Shown here: piece by piece, positions 60,580 through 64,000 of the stretch | Layout: every line of letters starts with the position of its first letter | Numbering within the stretch: position 1 is the stretch's first letter | Program-made: the position numbers and the translations under genes | Notes under the pieces: model-generated | The model's input: the letters and a program-made list of their open reading frames with translations, nothing else | Databases searched by the model: none | What the model was told of the DNA's origin: nothing | Source of the DNA: Chryseomicrobium excrementi | GTDB taxonomy: Bacteria; Bacillota; Bacilli; Bacillales_A; Planococcaceae | NCBI RefSeq assembly: GCF_002798305.1 | Contig: NZ_PCGR01000002.1 | Span: forward strand, 420,034 to 484,033 | DNA: 64,000 nt | Direction: 5' to 3'

Positions 60580-60710
60580 CGTGCCTGACTTGGGGCTGTT
60601 TCCAAAAGGGCCGCGCCGAATCTTCCCAATCGCTTTACGGGTAAAGCGACACGGGTGATATCCGGCATCGACCTGATCCTGCAGGAAACAGCCCCAAGAT
60701 CTACGGCACG
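60580..60710. repeat. Element C, 131-bp inverted-repeat element
   Basis: Ends CGTGCC / GGCACG; next inward TTGGGGCTGTTTCC (60590) and its perfect complement (60684); centre CGCTTTAC / GTAAAGCG (60631/60641). Nested like element A but unrelated. A half copy lies at 63496-63519, and another end fragment (AAGTCAGGCACG) at 61044. Confidence 0.7.
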
Positions 60711-60799
60711 CTTTTTTCGCAACATTCCTTGAAGCTGTCATTATGTGAGAGGGTGAAGGAAAAGATACGCGTTCCGTGGTATCAGAGTGGTTTGAAGAA

Positions 60800-60945
60800 C
60801 CCGCAGCGGAGGCCAAAGCGCTATGAAAAGTGGAACCGGCTTGGTCAGAAACTTCTCGGGAATCGGACGGACCCGGTGAGGCGTTCTTTGCCTCATTGGG
60901 TGTGGCTGATTTTTGAGGGGGTTTCTAGCCGGTGGAACTAGATCC
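60800..60945 (-). repeat. Element A copy 9
   Basis: CCGGC (60836) / GCCGG (60928), AGAAAC / GTTTCT, GTGAGGC / GCCTCAT and CCC / GGG. Stems are kept though the bases differ from other copies. From 60946 to 61261 only an element C end fragment is seen. Confidence 0.8.
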
Positions 60946-61261
60946 GCTTTGGTATGCCGCGAGGATTTTGATGGCCACTCCCACAGATAAGCGTGTCTTT
61001 TCCGAGCGCTCTCAGCATGCCATTTCAAACAACCTATTTAGACAAGTCAGGCACGATTATAGCGGCATCCTCTCCCTAAAAAGAAGTACTTATACAATTG
61101 AAAAGTAGCAGAGAGCATCTATTCAACAAAAACCCCATGTGCTATGCTCAAAATGCAAGGATATTTATGGCAACTTTTCCAAAAAAGTAAGAATCAAAAA
61201 CGATTCAAGGAATTCACGTGCAACTTGCACGATATGCTACATAAAAAAGGAGCCACATCCA

Positions 61262-62281
61262 ATGACAAACAAGCTCAAACAAGCTACAAAAACAGTACTG
61301 GTAACAGCCGTGCTAGCAAGCGCTCTGGCACCAACAGCTTCAGCAAACGGAATCGAGTTTACAGACGTACCTGAAACCAACGTCCACTACGACAACATCT
61401 ACAACTTGGCAGAGCGCGCCGTGATCTCGGGCTATCCAGACGGTACCTACCAACCAGCTCGTCACTTGACCCGTGCAGAAGCAGCCGTCATCTTATCAAA
61501 CGCCTTAAACTTGGATACTTCAAACGTTACAGAACGTGCCTTCTGGGATGTGAATCCAGATGCTTGGTATGCCGACGAAGTGACAACACTTGCTGATTAC
61601 GGGATCATTACTGGCTATCCGAACGGAAAATTCAAACCGAATGAAAAGCTCACTCGCGCTCAAATGGCCACAATCTTAAGTGCAGCTTACGACTTGGAGA
61701 TTTTCAACGAAGTCGACCTTCCGTTCACGGATGTCATAGAAGATTCTTGGTACGACATGTCAGTGCAGGAGCTCTACCGTTTCGAAGTGACAGCGGGTCT
61801 CACTCCTTCAAAGTTCGAGCCAAACGAGTTCGTCCGTCGCGACACGATGGCTTCGTTCGTCGTCAATGCCGAGTCTGTGCCTGAAGAAGACATTGCGGAA
61901 GAATGGATGGACTACAGCGTCGGCTTCTACAATGCCCTTGAAGGATACAAATCACAAGTGGCTGCCGATGTGGACACCAATCAGATTCTCGTAACCATCC
62001 CACAATCGCCGCTAGAAATTGAAGACACCTATCTTGCCGCAGTGGCAGGCTTACTGTTGCCAATCTTCGAGATGCAAGAAGTTTACGTCAAAGGACAGTC
62101 AGTAGATCTGACAACACTTGATATGGATAGCGAATTATACGACTATCTCATGGAACAGCTCGAAGTCGCATTCCAGTCTGACGTCAACGACCTCGGAGGC
62201 AAATCTTTAACACTCGTGTTTGTCGGTGTGTACGGCGAAGAGTTCGAATACACGATCATTTACCAGAACGAAGACAACTAA
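61262..62281 (+). CDS. Small SLH protein 2 of a tandem family
   Basis: 339 residues. Signal peptide (ends ASANG), three SLH repeats, and the same C-terminal domain type as its neighbours (VYVKGQSVDLTTL, GGKSLTLVFVGVYGEEFEYT). ATG 61262 follows AAAAAAGGAG. The longer reading from 61139 lacks a ribosome site. It lies 39 bp before the next paralogue with no terminator, so the two are probably cotranscribed. Confidence 0.82.
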   Translation: MTNKLKQATKTVLVTAVLASALAPTASANGIEFTDVPETNVHYDNIYNLAERAVISGYPDGTYQPARHLTRAEAAVILSNALNLDTSNVTERAFWDVNPDAWYADEVTTLADYGIITGYPNGKFKPNEKLTRAQMATILSAAYDLEIFNEVDLPFTDVIEDSWYDMSVQELYRFEVTAGLTPSKFEPNEFVRRDTMASFVVNAESVPEEDIAEEWMDYSVGFYNALEGYKSQVAADVDTNQILVTIPQSPLEIEDTYLAAVAGLLLPIFEMQEVYVKGQSVDLTTLDMDSELYDYLMEQLEVAFQSDVNDLGGKSLTLVFVGVYGEEFEYTIIYQNEDN

Positions 62282-62320
62282 CGCTTCACCAAAACGAGCA
62301 TTTCAAAGGAGCAACCATTA

Positions 62321-63343
62321 ATGAAACCATCCATCAAAAAAGCAGCGGGACTCGCACTCGCAACAGCAGTTTTAACTACAGGACTTGTCCCAACTGCTTC
62401 AGCACAAAGCGCATCATTCACGGACGTTCCCAAAACTAACGTCCACTACGACAACATCTACAACTTAGCAAACAGAGACATCATTTCGGGCTATCCAGAC
62501 GGTACGTATCAACCAGCCAAAAACTTGACTCGTGCAGAAGCAGCCGTCCTCTTGGTGAAAGCACTTGGACTGAAAACGGAAGACCACAGACGTTCATTTT
62601 TTCCTGATGTGAAGCAAGATTCTTGGTACATGGATGACATCAATGCCCTTGTGCAGAATGAGATCATCTCGGGATATGAAAACGGGAATTTCGGTCCCAA
62701 CGACAACTTGACCCGTGCACAGATGGCAACTATTCTGGCAAATGCTTATGAACTCTATGCGGCTTCTGAAATCGACATTCCTTTTACAGATGTCCAAGCA
62801 GGGGCTTGGTATGACGAAGCAGTGCAAGGCCTTTACCGTTTCGATGTGACAGCAGGAGCGTCTGCCACAAAATTTGCACCAAAAGCCCTCGTACGTCGAG
62901 ACGAGATGGCGTCATTTGTAGTGAACGCTGAAAAAGTCTTTGAAGAAGAGAAGGCAGAAGAGTGGATGGCAACTCGCGTCAGCGAATACAACAATACAAA
63001 TCCTGGAGATGTTTACACGGCCACAGTAGACACGGACCAAAACTTGATCCATGTGACGATTGCTCCAACGGACAGAAATCTTGAATCCTCTGATATGTAT
63101 GAAGTGTTCTATACGCTTTTGCCAATCGAGCAAACTGAAGAAGTCTATGTTAAAGGGCAGACCGTCAACGTTGCGGAACTCACTAGAGGGGACGGGAGCT
63201 TCTTCTACATTCTTGACCAACTGGGGGCTGAGTTCGAAGCGGATGCCAACGAGCTAAGCGGCAAGTACATCACCTTAGTCTTTAAAGGCGCTTATGGCGA
63301 AGAGTTCGAATACACGGTCACGTTCATTAACGAAACTCCTTAA
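62321..63343 (+). CDS. Small SLH protein 3 of a tandem family
   Basis: 340 residues. Signal peptide (ends ASAQS), three SLH repeats and the shared C-terminal domain (TATVDTDQNLIHVTI, EEVYVKGQTVNVAEL, GEEFEYTVTFINETP). AAAGGAG ribosome site. Closest by eye to the preceding gene. Confidence 0.82.
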   Translation: MKPSIKKAAGLALATAVLTTGLVPTASAQSASFTDVPKTNVHYDNIYNLANRDIISGYPDGTYQPAKNLTRAEAAVLLVKALGLKTEDHRRSFFPDVKQDSWYMDDINALVQNEIISGYENGNFGPNDNLTRAQMATILANAYELYAASEIDIPFTDVQAGAWYDEAVQGLYRFDVTAGASATKFAPKALVRRDEMASFVVNAEKVFEEEKAEEWMATRVSEYNNTNPGDVYTATVDTDQNLIHVTIAPTDRNLESSDMYEVFYTLLPIEQTEEVYVKGQTVNVAELTRGDGSFFYILDQLGAEFEADANELSGKYITLVFKGAYGEEFEYTVTFINETP

Positions 63344-63356
63344 ATCAAATTACATA

Positions 63357-63380
63357 CACCGGCCTTGGCCGGTGTTTTTT
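63357..63380 (+). terminator. Terminator of small SLH genes 2-3
   Basis: ACACCGGCC-TT-GGCCGGTGT followed by TTTTT. Confidence 0.9.
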
Positions 63381-63394
63381 CTATGTTCAAAATA

Positions 63395-63475
63395 CAAACG
63401 GAACAAACAGAGAAGCTAAGGGAACAAACGATCAAATTAGGGCTCAAACGAGCGCGAGCTAAAAGCACAAACAGC
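63395..63475. repeat. 21-bp-period array
   Basis: CAAAC at 63404, 63425, 63445 and 63468 (steps 21, 20, 23) in GAACAAACGATCAAATTAGG-like units, 15 bp after a terminator. A half copy of element C follows at 63496-63519. The 353-bp gap holds no gene. Confidence 0.6.
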
Positions 63476-63644
63476 CAGATGAAGGTCGTAAACTTGGAAA
63501 CAGCCCCAAGTCAGGCGTGATCTGAGCGAAAAGAAGATTCCATACCTAGCAAAATCTTACTAAATTATCAGTTTTCAATGCTGTAACGGTAGCTTTTTTA
63601 ATAAAAACATAGGTATTTCACATCTATGGGGAACTTTAGCACTA

Positions 63645-63653
63645 TGCTACAAT
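63645..63653 (+). promoter_or_regulatory. Extended -10 promoter of small SLH gene 4
   Basis: TGCTACAAT, 44 bp before the ATG; no clear -35. Confidence 0.5.
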
Positions 63654-63696
63654 AATTTTTGTTTGAACCATCACATCTTAAGGAGAATCCACACAC

Positions 63697-64000
63697 ATGA
63701 AAGCTTCAATGAAAAAAGCTACAAACGTTGCACTTGCGGCAGCACTACTTTCAGGCGCATGGGCAACAACAGCCTCTGCAAAAGGCATCGAATTCACAGA
63801 TGTCCCATCTACTAACGTCCACTATGACAACATCTACAACCTTGCTGACCGCGCAGTGATCACAGGTTACCCAGATGGCACGTACCAACCAGCTCGTCTT
63901 TTGACTCGTGCAGAAGCAGCCGTCATCTTAACAAATGCACTTGAACTAGACACAGCTGGCGTTTCGGATCCAGGATTCCCAGATGTGAAAAAAGGTTCTT
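63697..64000 (+). CDS. Small SLH protein 4 of a tandem family (partial)
   Basis: First 101 codons only; the gene runs off the window. Signal peptide (ends TASAK) and the first SLH repeat (FTDVPSTNVHYDNIYNLADR, GYPDGTYQPARLLTRAEAAV), then the start of the second (DPGFPDVKKGS), closest by eye to copy 1. AAGGAGAATCC before ATG. Confidence 0.85.
   Translation, partial: MKASMKKATNVALAAALLSGAWATTASAKGIEFTDVPSTNVHYDNIYNLADRAVITGYPDGTYQPARLLTRAEAAVILTNALELDTAGVSDPGFPDVKKGS

Noticed and set aside
60574-60816. 80-codon minus-strand frame over element C
   Set aside because: Covers a palindromic element; no homology recognised and no ribosome site.

Overview
The window looks like a low-to-mid GC Bacillales chromosome. 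The atpIBEFHAGDC operon, ywzB, murA, mbl, fabZ, ywpF, ssb, ywqA and ywqB come in the order known from Bacillus, but the sporulation genes that sit between murA and mbl in Bacillus are missing. A Bacillus-like backbone without those genes, plus CsaB and many S-layer-homology (SLH) proteins, fits an Exiguobacterium-like non-sporulating relative. That assignment is inference from gene content, not a database result.

Layout. 0.1-7.2 kb: complete F1Fo ATP synthase operon. 7.2-8.7 kb: a repeat-rich gap and a NERD-domain gene. 8.7-19.3 kb: conserved backbone (ywzB, murA, an M23-peptidase remnant, mbl, an EpuA-like gene, fabZ, a lipoprotein, ywpF, ssb, a SNF2 helicase/SWIM pair, an HTH regulator). 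19.3-25.4 kb: small hypothetical genes, an IDEAL-domain protein, a membrane protein/adaptor pair, a YhdT/PanF pantothenate symporter pair and a DMT transporter. 25.8-28.9 kb: a SigI-type heat/envelope-stress module (Lys/Ala-rich secreted protein, sigI, rsgI) with matching SigI-like promoters. 29.3-33.5 kb: argCJBD. 33.7-37.3 kb: flavin oxidoreductase, LysM-3D wall protein, XRE-cupin regulator. 37.6-64 kb: an envelope island with ten SLH proteins (NlpC/P60, subtilase, amidase, two glucosaminidases, 5'-nucleotidase, four small tandem SLH proteins), the tagA/MurJ-like/DUF5693/csaB operon predicted to make and pyruvylate the wall polysaccharide that SLH domains bind, an acyltransferase, a trypsin-like protease and a LysM-NlpC hydrolase.

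How it works together. CsaB should add the pyruvate ligand that anchors the SLH enzymes. WalR-type boxes lie before two wall genes (35.4 and 37.5 kb), linking part of the island to the WalRK wall-homeostasis system.

The least explained material is intergenic: (a) a dispersed ~130-bp nested-hairpin element, nine copies, with compensatory changes in its stems; (b) a 125-bp MITE-like element, three copies of identical length; (c) arrays with an almost exact 21-bp period but a different sequence at each of six loci, mostly just after terminators; (d) 31-32-bp repeats with a CTTACTAGTAAG-like palindromic core at three loci; (e) a 131-bp inverted-repeat element with one full copy and a half copy. 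No rRNA, tRNA, CRISPR array, prophage or intact transposase was seen.
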